A stretch of DNA of 8,650 nucleotides, from NCBI GenBank assembly GCA_030597345.1, contig JAUVSA010000074.1, forward strand, positions 1 to 8,650, in the 5' to 3' direction. This document shows positions 7,592-8,650 of the stretch, one piece after another (position 1 is the stretch's first letter; every line of letters begins with the position of its first letter). The stretch is from Bacillota bacterium (GTDB taxonomy: Bacteria; Armatimonadota; Hebobacteria; Hebobacterales; Hebobacteraceae). The position numbers were made by a program, and so were the translations under genes. The notes under the pieces were generated by a model that worked only from the letters and a program-made list of their open reading frames with translations, was not told the DNA's origin and ran no database searches.

Positions 7592-8650
7592 CTACTGGGC
7601 GCGCAGCACCCGCTCCCCCGTCGCTCGCTGGGGGACTCGAACCGCTCTCGTGCGTGATCGCTCCAGCACTTCCCTCTCCTGGTGCAGCAGATCGGCTCGG
7701 CTCATGGCCGTGAGGGAGAACATGTTGCGCTGAGACCAAACGAACCCGTAGTCATTCATCAGGGTCTCCGGCCACGGCCGGGGCGCAATAGGATCTCGGC
7801 GGGTGCGGCCGCCGATTCGCCACCAGAAGATAGCCCCCGTGCCTGGCACTTGCGTCAGATCCACAGCAATCGACGCCTGCGGCCAGGGGAACGGAGGAGG
7901 GAACGTAGGATTAGGATCCCAGGACACGACTTTAGAGTATATTGCCGCCGGATCGAAGTTGACGTTCGGATCCCGCGTCACCTGGACGATCACCTCGTCT
8001 GCCCCCACCGGGGTGTAGAAGTAGAAGGTTGCCAGGTTGCCGAACAGCTCCGGGTTCGGAGTACTATCCCATATCTCATAGGACCCTTGCTCGTACCCCG
8101 CGTATGTCTCGTGAATCGGGAACGTGAAGGGCGTCTGAACCGGGATAACCATGTGAGGCGTGGAGAACTCGACGCCCGTGGCCACTTGCCACTGGTAGAC
8201 ACCAGCACTCACCTGCACCTGCTCGAGGGTTATCGCTCTCAGTCGATACTGGTGCACGACCCCGGCCATTGGTCCCGACTGCGCCAATATGTAGGTGGTG
8301 CCGTCCTCCGTGTACTCAATGCCAGGGTCGCTCGTCGAGGGCTCACTTATCCAGTCCAGGATCGCACCGGTAGTAACGTCTACGGTGAAAGTGATCTCCC
8401 ATAGTCCCCTGCCGGCCGGCATGTGAATGTAGTAATCCTTCCGGTCCAAGTCCAGGAGCACGACATCCACCATCTCGCCGTCGGCCCAGATCTCGCAGCC
8501 CAGGATGCGGCTCTTCTGAGTGTTGGAAAACGGTTCCCATGTAATCAGCACCGCGCCAGTCCACACATCGTATGGGAAGATCGAGTAGGCCATTTCGGCG
8601 GCGTTCGACATGTTGGAGACTGCCAGACGGGGAAAGGCGATGTTGGTTTC
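7592..8650 (-). CDS. Unrecognised protein, probably extracellular and beta-rich (5'-partial)
   Basis: The frame is open from the right window edge to TAG at 7592 (352 residues visible). An internal ATG occurs at 8611, but no ribosome site precedes it and the upstream codons (E-T-N-I-A-F-P-R-L-A-V-S-N) read like protein, so the gene probably starts outside the window. I do not recognise the family. It is rich in Trp, Tyr, Thr, Pro and Val, with short alternating stretches such as YYIHMPAGRGLWEITFTVDV and HQYRLRAIT that suggest beta-sandwich (fibronectin III-like) domains. A proline-rich segment (FPPPFPWPQ) precedes WWRIGGRTRR. The last 35 residues or so are charged and Arg-rich. No transmembrane segment or catalytic motif is evident in the visible part. 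It is transcribed in the same direction as the barrel gene but separated from it by a strong hairpin. Confidence 0.75.
   Translation of the reverse strand, partial: ETNIAFPRLAVSNMSNAAEMAYSIFPYDVWTGAVLITWEPFSNTQKSRILGCEIWADGEMVDVVLLDLDRKDYYIHMPAGRGLWEITFTVDVTTGAILDWISEPSTSDPGIEYTEDGTTYILAQSGPMAGVVHQYRLRAITLEQVQVSAGVYQWQVATGVEFSTPHMVIPVQTPFTFPIHETYAGYEQGSYEIWDSTPNPELFGNLATFYFYTPVGADEVIVQVTRDPNVNFDPAAIYSKVVSWDPNPTFPPPFPWPQASIAVDLTQVPGTGAIFWWRIGGRTRRDPIAPRPWPETLMNDYGFVWSQRNMFSLTAMSRADLLHQEREVLERSRTRAVRVPQRATGERVLRAQ

Overview
The window reads almost entirely on the minus strand and comes from a bacterium with high GC content (about 62% in the uvrB rows I counted by hand). An LptD/OstA-like outer-membrane barrel gene points to a diderm with an LPS-type envelope. 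The lineage looks uncultured. Armatimonadota or a similar deep diderm phylum is a guess, not something the sequence proves.

In the direction of transcription (right to left) the layout is as follows. (1) 8650-7592: the 3' part of an unrecognised, probably beta-rich protein, open at the window edge, followed by a very strong GC hairpin (7547-7571). (2) 7491-5398: a 697-aa exported protein with a signal peptide, a Big_1/invasin-like Ig domain, an OstA/LptA-like domain and an LptD-like beta barrel. (3) 5325-3301: uvrB, preceded by an extended -10 promoter that leaves only a very short leader. (4) 3163-2855: a small stand-alone GIY-YIG nuclease of the YhbQ/COG2827 type. (5) 2738 to beyond position 1: uvrA, complete except for roughly its last 30-40 residues and broken by one extra base in a run of six identical bases at 1617-1622.

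uvrB and uvrA encode the damage-loading and damage-recognition subunits of nucleotide excision repair and are often adjacent. Here the GIY-YIG gene sits between them. It is bracketed on both sides, in inverted orientation, by two copies of a repeat of 32 and 34 bp. Both copies fold into the same hairpin: a 5-bp stem, a GA/GA internal loop, a short GC stem and a GNA triloop. One stem pair differs between the copies as a compensatory C-G to T-A change. The arrangement resembles the pairing of RAYT transposases with REP hairpins, but with a GIY-YIG nuclease, and it is the best candidate here for an undescribed mobile or hairpin-processing system. The uvrB-to-nuclease gap holds two further perfect hairpins.

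Long open frames on the plus strand are antisense shadows of these genes. I saw no tRNA, rRNA, CRISPR array or classical insertion sequence. All non-coding gaps are shorter than 140 bp.
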